A stretch of DNA of 64,000 nucleotides from Gelidibacter algens (GTDB taxonomy: Bacteria > Bacteroidota > Bacteroidia > Flavobacteriales > Flavobacteriaceae): contig NZ_LZRN01000021.1 of NCBI RefSeq assembly GCF_001678675.1, positions 1 to 64,000 on the forward strand. The letters are read 5' to 3'. Both the position numbers and the translations under genes were made by a program. The notes beneath the pieces were generated by a model. That model was not told the origin of the DNA, did not search any database, and worked only from the letters and a program-made list of their open reading frames with translations. Shown one piece after another: positions 18,218 to 27,524 of this stretch; position 1 is the stretch's first letter, and every line of letters begins with the position of its first letter.

Positions 18218-18658
18218 ATGTTTTTTGGTATTTCATTAAACGCTTTAAAAATTGCTGGCGGATTAATAATTGCCTCATCAGGTTTTGCTTTATTAACAGG
18301 AGAATTTAGCAAGCATAAAGGAATGAAAAAAGACAAGGTGCAAAAGGATATAAATAGCCGTTCAGAAATCTCATTAACGCCTTTGGCTATACCTATGATT
18401 GCTGGTCCAGGATCAATATCCTTGTTAATAGCTTATAATCAAGAATTTAAAGGGATCAACAATATCTTAATTATTCTTGGCGCAATTATAGTATCTACAA
18501 TTTTAATATATTTCATATTAAAAAGTTCATTTTATATTGTCAAAGCGCTTGGTGCATCAGGTATAAATGCATTATCAAGAATCATTGGATTCATTGTTAT
18601 CGCAATAGGCGTTGAGTTTATTTCTTCTTCTTTGGTAAGTATATTGAATATTGCTTGA
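18218..18658 (+). pseudogene. MarC family membrane protein, 5'-truncated
   Basis: About 147 residues against roughly 200 in intact MarC (UPF0056) proteins. Present are FFGISLNALKIAGGLIIA, the conserved PLAIPMIAGPGSISLLI and three further membrane segments. The first one to two membrane segments are missing. The reading frame continues upstream without a stop to 18182, directly behind the stop of the haloacid dehalogenase and in the same frame, so a deletion joined the two genes. ATG 18218 could still be used. MarC proteins were once thought to confer multiple antibiotic resistance; their role is unknown. Confidence 0.65.
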
Positions 18659-18775
18659 TGTTGAGATAAGTCACAGGTTTTATATCATATTATCCTGCAC
18701 GTTTTTTTTCTTCCTATGAATATCTAATTGTTAGTTTCCTCATTTTTTAGTCACTTGTTTTCCTTAAAATCTTAC

Positions 18776-19075
18776 TTAATTACTCCATTTGCTCGATATT
18801 TGTTTCTCTAAAAAATTGTTTTCAAGCAGGTCAGAGCTGTCTTCAATTAATACATTGTGTAAGGCACGTATAGCAAAAGACCAATATAGTACTCCTTTGC
18901 TTTTTGTATTCGTAACAACTACGTGCTTGACCTCTGTTTGCTTGTCAGTTAACTCCTTTATCTCGATCTTACGAACTCCATTAAATATTTTAGGTTTCGA
19001 AAAACATAATTGGATTATTTCATTCGAATTGTAATTTTCTACACAATATCTTATTGATCCGTGGCCACTTTTCAC
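18776..19075 (-). pseudogene. C-terminal piece of an SRPBCC-type protein
   Basis: 99 codons starting at a GTG, with an in-frame stop three codons upstream. The pattern SGHGSIRYCVENYNSNEIIQ, then IEIKELTDKQTEVKHVVV and ALHNVLIEDSSDLLENNFLE, looks like the second half of a START/SRPBCC (polyketide cyclase-like) lipid or small-molecule binding domain. The N-terminal half is missing, so I call it a remnant. It lies beside the left end of the large repeat. The family call is by eye only. Confidence 0.45.
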
Positions 19076-19225
19076 TCCAACCTAAATTTAACTTTTAAAT
19101 TTCATTTCTGGTCATTTTTATTTTGGCCAAATTCTATCAGCAAATTGAACTCTAAAATTTACTATCAACATTCTTAAGTTGCAAGTCATCATTACTTAAC
19201 TATGCATTAATACTGTAGTATTAAA

Positions 19226-19263
19226 TAAAAAAACCCGTTTCTGAGGTAGCAGTAACGGGTTTT
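19226..19263 (-). terminator. Intrinsic terminator of the repeat-borne gene, copy A
   Basis: Read on the minus strand, AAAACCCGTT and AACGGGTTTT form a 10-bp stem followed by seven T. In copy B (about 26681-26718) the stem is broken by base changes. Confidence 0.7.
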
Positions 19264-19576
19264 AATGTAGAGGACTAACTCAAAATAGGTTTCTAATCTT
19301 ATAGTCTTAGGTTTAAATTTAAAATTTTTACAAATTAACTGATTTAGATTCAGCCTAGGGTTACCGAAATATTATGTTAGCTTTAAGGTTTGATGGGAGA
19401 ATTTCCAATAATATCATTAATTGTTCAGTAATAAAGGCATAGAGGGTTCTAATTTGGTTATTTGAGTTTCGCAACTCAAATTTTCTCAACCTCTTTCTTG
19501 ATTTTTTGAAGTGCTGTAATCACAAATTCCAATTAAATTGAGCCTTTCCAATGATATGCAATTGTCTCAATTCGGG

Positions 19577-19980
19577 TTAACGTACAACGTAAACTGTTTG
19601 TTCAAGCAGGGGTTGGGTCTGTGGTAACTCAGGGAACATATAATTGATTAACAAACCAGCATTCCTATCTGCTTTGAGACGGGATAGGTGAAGCAGATGG
19701 GCATGCATTGATTTACTTTTCGGGTCTTGTTTCCCTGAATTCCATGGGGCCAAATCTGCATCTATATTTAGAAACAGACCATCCAAAAATATATCTGCCT
19801 TTCTAGAGTTATCATTACCGCTTCAATATAATATAAGTCATTGTGGATGCCCAGCCATTGGTTCCGGCAAGGCAAGAAGTCAGTTCCTCGCCGATAAAGT
19901 TTAAAATCGGGATGTTTGTTTTTATCTGTCATGATACTCAAAGTTCTTAGTGCCCCTTCAACGAGTGTGTAACGCTTACC
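19577..19980 (-). pseudogene. Unidentified gene remnant in repeat copy A
   Basis: Not recognised. Minus-strand reading begins LGKRYTLLEGALRTLSIMTD, continues KNKHPDFKLYRRGTDFLPC and NQWLGIHNDLYYIEA, then, after a frame change near 19790-19815, IDADLAPWNSGKQDPKSKSM, HAHLLHLSRLKADRNAGLL and INYMFPELPQTQPLLEQ, ending at a TAA at 19577. The sequence looks like a genuine conserved soluble protein; the upstream end is cut by the repeat boundary. See copy B at 27032-27435. Confidence 0.5.
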
Positions 19981-20196
19981 GAGATTGTAGAAAACATACT
20001 ATACCTAGCTTAATTTGGTGCTATGTAATTAACCAGTTATATCCCTATCACATATAGGAAGATGCCAATAGACTGAAAATTGAAGTATTTTTTAAGCATC
20101 AGAATTTAACTTTGGATTTGTATTGTAGTTCTTTTTTAAACAGAAAAGGGACTTTAAATATTTTGGACTAAATCAAAAAGGTATTTATCTTATAAT

Positions 20197-20738
20197 CTGA
20201 GTTCGACGTAAGAAAAAAGATTTTTTAAAATAGAAATAGCAATATTTAGTATATTAAGATTATGCTTACAATTTCTAAAGATAAAATTATTGAAATTTGT
20301 GTGCTATCGATTATTTTTGCCTTGTTTTTGGCCCTGCATTGACGACAGGACACCCTTAAAAAAAGACAATTTTTTTAAAGAAAATATTTGGTAGTCTATA
20401 TGGCGACAAAGGCTGTCTCAAAGGAACTTGCGGCCCTATTGTGCGACCAAACACTGCACCTTGTAACTGGTATCAGGAACAACATGAAAAATGTAATGAT
20501 AACCATGAGAGATAAGATATTGCTCAGAAAACTTTCAGTCATAGAAACCATTAACGATCAATCAATGAACATTGCCCAAGCTAAACAATCCAGACATAGG
20601 AGTTTTGGTAATTTTATTACAAATTTTGTCGCCAGTCTTATTGCTTATTCCTTTCAAGAAAATAACCAAGTATTAAGTTTGAAATAAAAAATATAGCCCA
20701 ATTGACCCTTTTCTGTTAAATCCTTATGTCGAACTCAG
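20197..20738 (+). mobile_element. IS982-family relic with internal deletion and both terminal repeats
   Basis: Terminal inverted repeats of 16 bases with one mismatch: ctgagttcgacgtaag at 20197-20212 and cttatgtcgaactcag at 20723-20738. Between them, ATG 20262 begins an IS982 transposase N-terminus (MLTISKDKIIEI, then a frame change), and 20388-20687 encodes the typical C-terminus: HLVTGIRNNMKN, KILLRKLSVIETIND, SRHRSFGNFITNFVASLIAY. The middle of the gene, with the catalytic core, is deleted, leaving 542 bp against about 1 kb for a full element. It is non-autonomous but keeps both ends, so it could be mobilised by an intact relative. No clear target-site duplication is seen. Confidence 0.8.
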
Positions 20739-20965
20739 TTTAAAAAAAAATAATTGAAGTAAAAAATTACTATTTCGATGCCGAAGTCATTAACATTGAA
20801 CTACACTTTGATTATACCTTAAAACTGGAATTTGCAAGAATATGACCGCTAGTTTTCTGTTGAATAAGATGGAGATTGTTTAAGAAGATGGTATTGATTA
20901 TTGCGAAATCGAGACCTCCCTTTACATTAAATTTTAATAGTTCTTGCGGCCTCGATTTTACGCAC
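20739..20965. other. Stretch without a recognisable gene beside the IS relic
   Basis: Short protein-like traces occur on the plus strand (for example YYFDAEVINIELHFDYTLKL, then a stop), reminiscent of DUF2442, but broken and too short to call. Confidence 0.3.
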
Positions 20966-21000
20966 ACAAAAAAACCCTCTCTTTTTACAGAAAGGGTTAA
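20966..21000 (-). terminator. Terminator of the phytase operon
   Basis: On the minus strand AACCCTTTCT pairs with AGAGAGGGTT (one internal mismatch) and is followed by seven T. It lies 26 bases after the phytase stop. Confidence 0.75.
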
Positions 21001-21025
21001 ATAAAAAACACTTATAAACTAGCTG

Positions 21026-22030
21026 TTATTTTAGTTTTAGAGAATCCAGTGAATGGAACATAAAATTCTGTTCATCATTCATAGACACAAATAGTCCATT
21101 GGGAAATTTGCTTCCTAAAGCTTTGGTTGTAACATCACAACCGTCTGTTTCCAGCGTGCCTAAGTTTAGTTTTTTAACGAATGTATTATCGCTACGTTTG
21201 TAAAAATTAAATGTATGGTCCTGCTGGTCTGACACAATAATATACCCCTTATCCCCTTCATAAGCTGCAATTGCAATACCTTCAATATCCCGACCAAAAT
21301 CTTCAGCTCCGAATAGTGCTAGTTCCTCATCGCCTTTCTTCGGATTGGCATAATATTTTCTGATACCAACACCTTCATCAGCATAATAAACGTATCCTAA
21401 AGCATCATCTACAGCAATAGCTTCAATTTCCTTTTGACCGCTAAACGTTCCGAATTTTCTCAAAAGATTGATTTTGATACCTAATGAATCTGAAAAGAGG
21501 TCATACTGATACAAGTAACCTTTTGTTGGCCCAAATTTTCTACTCAATATGATTGAAATATCTCCGCTTTCGGGATTCTTGTATAATGAAACTCCCATTG
21601 GTCGCTTCAAAGCGATATCGGTTTCATCTTCAAAAACCTTAAACTCTCCTAGCGGAACCATATCTGGAACAGAATATACTCTTATTTGATTTTTTTCTCG
21701 TTCTGTAAAGACCATAATATCTGTTTTCGTAGAATCAGTTACTGCAAAATCATACTCAATGTCTACGTTGTTTGGATAGCTAATATTAGTAAGACTTTTT
21801 TCATGAATTATTTTTCCGTCCAAATTGAATGCATACACACCTCCATTGACCTCATCTTTATCGGTACCGAAAATGATGCTTAATTCTGGATTTTGTTTGT
21901 TTACCCAAATAGCGGGATCATCACTATCATGAGGCATTTTTTCGGTCACCACTGTTGGTTTAATTTCTGGTAATTTTTCTTTACATGATACTATTATCAA
22001 TGCAAAAAAACAATAAATCAAATATTTCAT
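21026..22030 (-). CDS. Beta-propeller phytase, lipoprotein
   Basis: 334 residues from ATG 22030 (MKYLIYCFFALIIVSC, lipid Cys at 16). An upstream in-frame ATG would overlap the receptor gene. Beta-propeller phytase hallmarks run through the protein: DSDDPAIWVN near 43, GTDKDEVNGGVYAFNLDG, NNVDIEYDF, YYADEGVGIRKY, DIEGIAIAAYEGDKGYIIVS with DQQDHTFNFY. The acidic residues would bind calcium, and the enzyme would release phosphate from phytate outside the cytoplasm. It lies 4 bases downstream of a TonB-dependent receptor gene, an arrangement that suggests coupled hydrolysis and uptake of phytate or its products. A terminator follows. Intact. Confidence 0.92.
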   Translation of the reverse strand: MKYLIYCFFALIIVSCKEKLPEIKPTVVTEKMPHDSDDPAIWVNKQNPELSIIFGTDKDEVNGGVYAFNLDGKIIHEKSLTNISYPNNVDIEYDFAVTDSTKTDIMVFTEREKNQIRVYSVPDMVPLGEFKVFEDETDIALKRPMGVSLYKNPESGDISIILSRKFGPTKGYLYQYDLFSDSLGIKINLLRKFGTFSGQKEIEAIAVDDALGYVYYADEGVGIRKYYANPKKGDEELALFGAEDFGRDIEGIAIAAYEGDKGYIIVSDQQDHTFNFYKRSDNTFVKKLNLGTLETDGCDVTTKALGSKFPNGLFVSMNDEQNFMFHSLDSLKLK

Positions 22031-22034
22031 TTCC

Positions 22035-24872
22035 TTATTTTTTAAACAAATCATATTTCAAACCAAACGTAAGCCGTGTTTGATAATATTCCAGTTGCAT
22101 TGTTCTGCTGCTAACACCTTGATAATAACGTAATGGTTGATTTGTGATATTATTGATATCCAAATAAAACCTTAAGTTGTTTGTAATGGCAACATTCGCA
22201 TTAAAATCCAAAAAGAATTGCTCATCGTAGTATCTGTCCTCGAATGCACGACCACCAATTTCATCAACATAAGCATCGGAATAATTACTTGATAGTCTGA
22301 AACTCATTTTCTTTGTTGCATAACCCAAAGATGCATTGAACATATTTGGTGCTGTATTGGGTAGGTCTAAATCATTACGCTCATCTCCATCTTCGTTTCT
22401 GATACCATTGGCATCCGATGACAAGTGGGTGTAGTTGAGGTAAATACTGAAATTTTTAGCAAAACCTGGTAAGAAATCCAATTGTCGTTGCAAAGCAAAT
22501 TCAAAACCTAAAATAGATGCATCATCTCCGTTAAATGGCTGAAATACTTCAAATCCGCCTTCATTCTCAAATTGAAAAATATAGGTAAAATCCTTAATAT
22601 CCTTGTAAAATACGCCAGCAGAAACGATACCAACAGATTTAAAATAATGTTCGCCCATTAAATCAAAATTCATAGATGTTGTTGGGTCCAAATCAGAATT
22701 TCCTAGAATAATTTCTTCGTCTTCATTATTAATTTCCCTAAAAGGAACAAGGTCTACATAATTTGGTCTTGCAAGGGTATTGGTCCATGCAAATCGGACT
22801 ACTGTGTTTTTGGTCCAATCATATTTGAAATGAACGCCTGGTAAAATATTAGTATAGGCGTTTTCAGTTTTAATTTGATTGGTTCCATCGAAATCACCTT
22901 CTTCGTTAAAAATGATTTCATTTCCAGTACTTTTGATGTTGGTGTGCTCAACTCTTAAACCAGCTAGAACACTTAATTTTGGAGATAATTTTTGATTGGT
23001 CATGGCATAAGCTGCGTACACATTCTCATCAACATCAAAATTAGCGGTCAAATATTCATCTGGTAAATTCTCTCCTTCAAACAGGTCGGAATTGTTTAAA
23101 TCCAAACCGCCCAAAAATACTGGATTGGCAAAACTACCAATTAGATAATTGCTTCCTGCATTAAAATCGGAGTCGGAATAATCACGAGTCGGAATTCCTC
23201 CCAAAAATTCAAATTCGGCTCCAATAGGACTGTATTCCGTAAAATCATTGTCCCTATTTTTATTTTTAAAACGTGCTCTTGCTCCAAATTTTAAAAATCC
23301 ATTTTCTTTATCAAAAATATTCAATGGTAATTGAAAATTAACAAACGCATTATAGTCGGTTTCTTCCGTGTACTGATTTTCTTCTGTCAACTCGTCAAAT
23401 TCAAAATCATTATAAAGCGCATCGTTAGTATCGAGAGGAGAAAAGAAAGGCTTGTCTTCATCATTATTGAAAGAAATTCCATATTCACTCTCATATTCCA
23501 AATAGCGTTCATTTAAACGTTCTTCGGACGCTTTGGAAAATGATGCCATCCAGTCAATTTGTAAAGAATTGGCTAAATGTTCACCTCCGATACTGTAATT
23601 TTGCATGCGTTGGTCTTCCAACCGCGTATTTTTCTTACGTCCCCCAGCAATACCGCCTTTAGTTTGCCTTTTTGCCTCTACGGGAAACGATGTTAAGTTA
23701 CCATTTGCGTCTACTGTGAAATCGTCGATTCCGATATCTTCACCATCTAAAATTTCATGTTCCAAACGAAACCTATTCTCTCTATCATCTCTCCAGTTAT
23801 AGATAGATTTGAAATAAAGATTATTATTTGAATTCCACTTATAATCTAAATTGGCTGAAAAACTACGTCTCACACGTTGCACCAGGTATTCTCTTATTTC
23901 AAAAACGTTTGCATACGGATTGACATCTACCCCTTCTAAATTATCTTCGTCTCCCGCATTGTATTCAAATTCATCGTCCCATTCCGCTTCAATATTATCA
24001 CTCCCAAAATCATTGTCATTTATGGAAGCGGCAACCATCCATCCAAATTTTTGGTTAGCAGAACGGTCACCTAAAAGGAAGGAACCATTAATAATTCTTT
24101 TATCGGTTATGAAATTAATTCCAGAACCAGCAGTCGCCGATAATCGAAATCCTTGGGGCGATGTTCTGGTGATTAAATTAACCGAACCACCAAGAGCATC
24201 TGCTTCCATATCCGGTGTCACCGCCTTGTTGACTTCGATGGTTTGTATCATGTCGGCCGGAATTAAATCCATTTGTACATTTCTATTATCTCCTTCAGCT
24301 GATGGTATACGACTGCCGTTCAACGTCACAGAATTTAATTGAGGGGACAAACCACGAATGATAATATTCCGCGCTTCTCCTTGGTCAACTTGCATGGTAA
24401 TGCCAGGAATTCGTTTTACGGCATCTCCAATATTTGCATCAGGAAATTTACCTATCTGGTCAGTTGACACAATATTGGTGATGTTAGGCTTGTTTTTTTG
24501 AGTATTCAAAGCTCTCGCCTGTCCACTTAAAGCATATCCTACAACTTGTACCTCATTTAACTCGGTGCTTTCTGAGGTTAAAGTGATGTTTACATTGGTC
24601 GTTTTTGCGGCTGTTACAGTAACTTCTTCTTCAAAGTTTGCATAACCTAAATATTTTATTGAAAGCGTATGGGTTCCTTCAGGAACACCTACCATTGTAA
24701 ATTTACCATCGAAATCAGAAACGACTCCTTTATTGAGTTTTTCGATTGTAATTGTAGCTCCAGGAACAGTAATGCCATTTTCATCTGTAATGATTCCTTG
24801 AATGTTTCCTGACTGTGAAGAGCCGGAAAAGGATAAAAAAGTAAGGAATAGAAAAGTAAAATAATGTTTCAT
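22035..24872 (-). CDS. TonB-dependent outer-membrane receptor (phytase-associated)
   Basis: 945 residues. The signal peptide ends near residue 20. A carboxypeptidase-D-regulatory-like domain (about 22-108) starts GNIQGIITDENGITVPGATI. The plug domain (about 120-240) carries TNIVSTDQIGKFPDANIGDA, RIPGITMQVDQGEARNIIIR and MEADALGGSVNLITRT. A large barrel ends in YQTRLTFGLKYDLFKK. The lack of the SusC-type plug signature and of a SusD partner makes it a classic TonB receptor, not a SusC. With the phytase after it, the likely cargo is phytate, an inositol phosphate or a metal-phytate complex; this is inference. A secreted TPR/LuxR-type regulator lies upstream in the same direction. Confidence 0.92.
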   Translation of the reverse strand: MKHYFTFLFLTFLSFSGSSQSGNIQGIITDENGITVPGATITIEKLNKGVVSDFDGKFTMVGVPEGTHTLSIKYLGYANFEEEVTVTAAKTTNVNITLTSESTELNEVQVVGYALSGQARALNTQKNKPNITNIVSTDQIGKFPDANIGDAVKRIPGITMQVDQGEARNIIIRGLSPQLNSVTLNGSRIPSAEGDNRNVQMDLIPADMIQTIEVNKAVTPDMEADALGGSVNLITRTSPQGFRLSATAGSGINFITDKRIINGSFLLGDRSANQKFGWMVAASINDNDFGSDNIEAEWDDEFEYNAGDEDNLEGVDVNPYANVFEIREYLVQRVRRSFSANLDYKWNSNNNLYFKSIYNWRDDRENRFRLEHEILDGEDIGIDDFTVDANGNLTSFPVEAKRQTKGGIAGGRKKNTRLEDQRMQNYSIGGEHLANSLQIDWMASFSKASEERLNERYLEYESEYGISFNNDEDKPFFSPLDTNDALYNDFEFDELTEENQYTEETDYNAFVNFQLPLNIFDKENGFLKFGARARFKNKNRDNDFTEYSPIGAEFEFLGGIPTRDYSDSDFNAGSNYLIGSFANPVFLGGLDLNNSDLFEGENLPDEYLTANFDVDENVYAAYAMTNQKLSPKLSVLAGLRVEHTNIKSTGNEIIFNEEGDFDGTNQIKTENAYTNILPGVHFKYDWTKNTVVRFAWTNTLARPNYVDLVPFREINNEDEEIILGNSDLDPTTSMNFDLMGEHYFKSVGIVSAGVFYKDIKDFTYIFQFENEGGFEVFQPFNGDDASILGFEFALQRQLDFLPGFAKNFSIYLNYTHLSSDANGIRNEDGDERNDLDLPNTAPNMFNASLGYATKKMSFRLSSNYSDAYVDEIGGRAFEDRYYDEQFFLDFNANVAITNNLRFYLDINNITNQPLRYYQGVSSRTMQLEYYQTRLTFGLKYDLFKK

Positions 24873-25029
24873 TTTCGGTCGATTTTGTTATGAGGCAAAA
24901 CTAAATCGAAACATCTTTTAAAAGCTTTAGAATATATTAACAAATCGTAACTCACATTTAAAAACCTACTATATAACATAGCAACATTAACATTTACTTA
25001 ACTTGAAATTAAGGTCAACAAAACATATG

Positions 25030-26595
25030 CTATAAGTGTAGCAAATAGGCTTGCAAATCTTCTTTAGAATTTATAGGTAATTTTTTACGAACTCTATAAC
25101 GTGCAATTCTAACACTGTCTGAAGTAATATGAAGAATTTCTGCAATTTCCTTTGAAGATAAATTCAATCGAAGCAACATACACAATCGCATTTCAGAAGA
25201 TGACAATTTTTCTGAAGCAACATTTTTTATATTTTCGAAAAAAGTTGGGTGGATTTGACCAAAATAACCCATAAGTTCAATCCATTCGTTATTGTTGCTC
25301 AAATCTGATTCTATCTCCTCCACCAATTCCTGTAATTTAGTTTTGACCAGCTCGCTATTTCTGTCTTTTAGGTTCGAAAGAGTTCGAGAAACATCAAAAA
25401 GCATTTTGTTTTTATGTGCAATATTAAGGCTGTAACTAGTAAGTGAAGACACCTTAATATCTATTTCACGTTTCAGAGCTACTTCTTCTGCCATTTTCTT
25501 ATCGAGATCTGCCTGTAAAAGTTGTTGTTGATACTCTAATATTTGTTTTTCATGCCATCTTCTCTTTTTCCAGTATAACAGTCCTAATGCCAACGACAGA
25601 ATAATTGCACCAGAAACAATCAGAATTATATACTGTCTAACTTTATTAATTTGATTCTGTTTGTTGAGAAGCTGAACTTCAGCTTCCTTTTCTTTGACCT
25701 CATACAGCACTTGTAGGGCACTTACGATTTCAGAATTGTTGCGTTTCAACTCCACTTCATTTACAAGACTCTGTCTGTTAAGAAATTCATACGCTTTGGC
25801 AAAATCACCTAAAGCAGCATGGGTTCTTGCGAAATCTTTTAAAGCACTCCCCACTTGTGATGTGTTGCCTGTTTGTTCTGCCAATTGAAAAGCTTTTTCA
25901 GTGTAATTCACCGCTTTATAATAATTACCTGTTTTACGATTGACATCGCCTAGGTTATTGAGAATATTTATTTGCAAATTGGTGTCACTGTTTTTTGCAA
26001 AAGTTTGCGCCTTCTTGAAATATTGGTAGGCAAAATCAAATTGATCAAGATCTTCGTATATGCTTCCAATATTTTCATATGTACTGGCAAGTCCAGTACT
26101 GTCATTTAACGATTGAAAAATTGAAAGGCTAATATTTTGATGTTCAAGTGCTTTTTTGTAATTACCCTGCTTTTCGGCCACGCTTCCTAATAAAGCAATA
26201 GATATAGCTTTTCCTTTCTGGTAATTAAGATGTTCGGAAATTCTTAAGGTGCTTAAAGAAATTATTTTTGCCTCCTCATAGTTCTTTAACTCAAGGTGTA
26301 TGGTTGCGATTATGTTTTTAACATTAACCAGACTTGAGTCTTTCTTCCTATGGATATCAAGATAATTTTGATAATTTTTAATGGCCTCGCTATACAGTTC
26401 CAAACGATTGAAAAAATTGCCTATCCTCAAATATACTTGAGCTGTTTGTGAGGAATCCGAATTGTTTTTGGCTAATTCCAATTGGTCCTTTAAGGTGGGT
26501 AACTTTAAATCGAGCTCGTTGGAACCTGTTTGCGCATTTAAACAAAAGGTCGTCGAGATTCCTATAATTAAAAGAAGCCGTTTCAAAAAGGTCAA
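25030..26595 (-). CDS. Membrane TPR protein with LuxR-type HTH (non-ATG start)
   Basis: 521 residues from TTG 26595, or 518 from TTG 26586, which gives the better signal peptide (MKRLLLIIGISTTFCLNA). No in-frame ATG exists. Tetratricopeptide repeats fill residues about 50-300. One membrane segment (YIILIVSGAIILSLALGL) lies near 320. A coiled coil follows, and a C-terminal LuxR-type helix-turn-helix (SSSEMRLCMLLRLNLSSKEI, then ITSDSVRIARYRVRKKL) occupies the last 65 residues. Sensing in the periplasm and DNA binding by the cytoplasmic tail would make it a one-component membrane-bound regulator, probably of the phytase/receptor operon downstream. A TAACATATGTTA palindrome lies 36 bases upstream of TTG 26595. 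Confidence 0.85.
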   Translation of the reverse strand: MTFLKRLLLIIGISTTFCLNAQTGSNELDLKLPTLKDQLELAKNNSDSSQTAQVYLRIGNFFNRLELYSEAIKNYQNYLDIHRKKDSSLVNVKNIIATIHLELKNYEEAKIISLSTLRISEHLNYQKGKAISIALLGSVAEKQGNYKKALEHQNISLSIFQSLNDSTGLASTYENIGSIYEDLDQFDFAYQYFKKAQTFAKNSDTNLQINILNNLGDVNRKTGNYYKAVNYTEKAFQLAEQTGNTSQVGSALKDFARTHAALGDFAKAYEFLNRQSLVNEVELKRNNSEIVSALQVLYEVKEKEAEVQLLNKQNQINKVRQYIILIVSGAIILSLALGLLYWKKRRWHEKQILEYQQQLLQADLDKKMAEEVALKREIDIKVSSLTSYSLNIAHKNKMLFDVSRTLSNLKDRNSELVKTKLQELVEEIESDLSNNNEWIELMGYFGQIHPTFFENIKNVASEKLSSSEMRLCMLLRLNLSSKEIAEILHITSDSVRIARYRVRKKLPINSKEDLQAYLLHL

Positions 26596-26630
26596 AATAA
26601 ATACATTGCTTATTAACCTGTAAATAAACG

Positions 26631-26642
26631 TAACATATGTTA
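26631..26642. promoter_or_regulatory. TAACATATGTTA palindrome upstream of the TPR/LuxR gene
   Basis: A perfect 12-base inverted repeat, identical to the core of the palindrome at 4016-4033 beside the Crp/Fnr gene. It may be a second target of that regulator, placed just upstream of the TPR/LuxR gene on the minus strand. Confidence 0.5.
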
Positions 26643-26673
26643 TCTAAACTTTCTGTTTGTATGATTTTAATGT

Positions 26674-27524
26674 TATTAAATAAAAAAACCCGTTTCTGAC
26701 TTAGCAGTAACCGATTTTAATGTAGAGGACTAACTCAAAATAGGTTTCTAATCTTATAGTCTTAGGTTTAAATTTAAAATTTTTACAAATTAACTGATTT
26801 AGATTCAGCCTAGGGTTACCGAAATATTATGTTAGCTTTAAGGCTTGATGGGAGAATTTCCAATAATATCATTAATTGTTCAGTAATAAAGGCATAGAGG
26901 GTTCTAATTTGGTTATTTGAGTTTCGCAACTCAAATTTTCTCAACCTCTTTCTTGATTTTTTGAAGTGATGTAATCACAAATTCCAATTAAATTAAGCCT
27001 TTCCAATGTTATGCAATTGTCTCAATTCGGGTTAACGTACAACGTAAACTGTTTGTTCAAGCAGGGGTTGGGTCTGTGGTAACTCAGGGAACATATAATT
27101 GATTAACAAACCAGCATTCCTATCTGCTTTGAGACGGGATAGGTGAAGCAGATGGGCATGCATTGATTTACTTTTCGGGTCTTGTTTCCCTGAATTCCAT
27201 GGGGTCAAATCTGCTTCCACATTTGTCCATTGATCATCCAAAAACATATCTGCCTTTCTAGAGTCGTCGTTCCGCTTCAATATAATATAAGTCATTGTGG
27301 ATGCCCAGCCATTGGTTCCGGCAAGGCAAGAAGTCAGTTCCTCGCCGATAAAGTTTAAAATCGGGATGTTCGTTTTTATCTGTCATGATACTCAAAGTTC
27401 TTAGTGCCCCTTCAAGGAGTGTGTAACGCTTACCGAGATTGTAGAAAACATACTATACCTAGCTTAATTTGGTGCTATGTAATTAACCAGTTATATCCCT
27501 ATCACATATAGGAAGATGCCAATA
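26674..27524 (-). repeat. Large direct repeat, copy B (about 851 bp)
   Basis: Partner of 19219-20070. Copies A and B bracket 6.6 kb containing the IS982 relic, phytase, receptor and TPR/LuxR genes. Copy B keeps a longer open frame of the internal gene but has lost the terminator stem. Confidence 0.9.
27032..27435 (-). pseudogene. Unidentified gene remnant in repeat copy B
   Basis: Same unrecognised gene as 19577-19980. The upstream part reads LGKRYTLLEGALRTLSIMTD and NQWLGIHNDLYYIEAERRL, then stops. The adjacent frame gives an uninterrupted 87-codon tail (MTYIILKRNDDSRKADMFLD, then VEADLTPWNSGKQDPKSKSM). One frame change near 27260 separates them. Copy B differs from copy A around the frame change but is nearly identical in the last 65 codons. 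Confidence 0.5.

Larger units (their letters stand above)
19219..20070 (-). repeat. Large direct repeat, copy A (about 852 bp)
   Basis: Nearly identical to 26674-27524, same orientation. It runs from TATTAAATAAAAAAACCCG to GGAAGATGCCAATA. Differences are a few substitutions and about one indel, mostly around 19760-19815. Inside is the end of an unidentified minus-strand gene followed by its terminator. A third, partial copy of the inner part is at 34272-34461. Apart from the gene remnant and terminator I see no transposase or inverted ends in it. Confidence 0.9.

Noticed and set aside
23851-24342. 163-codon open frame on the plus strand within the TonB receptor
   Set aside because: Antisense to the conserved plug domain; composition follows the receptor codons, no signal or motif of its own.
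19219-27524. Composite transposon made of two insertion sequences
   Set aside because: The two repeats carry no transposase, no inverted ends and no target duplication that I can see; the only IS trace nearby (IS982 relic) lies inside the interval, next to copy A.
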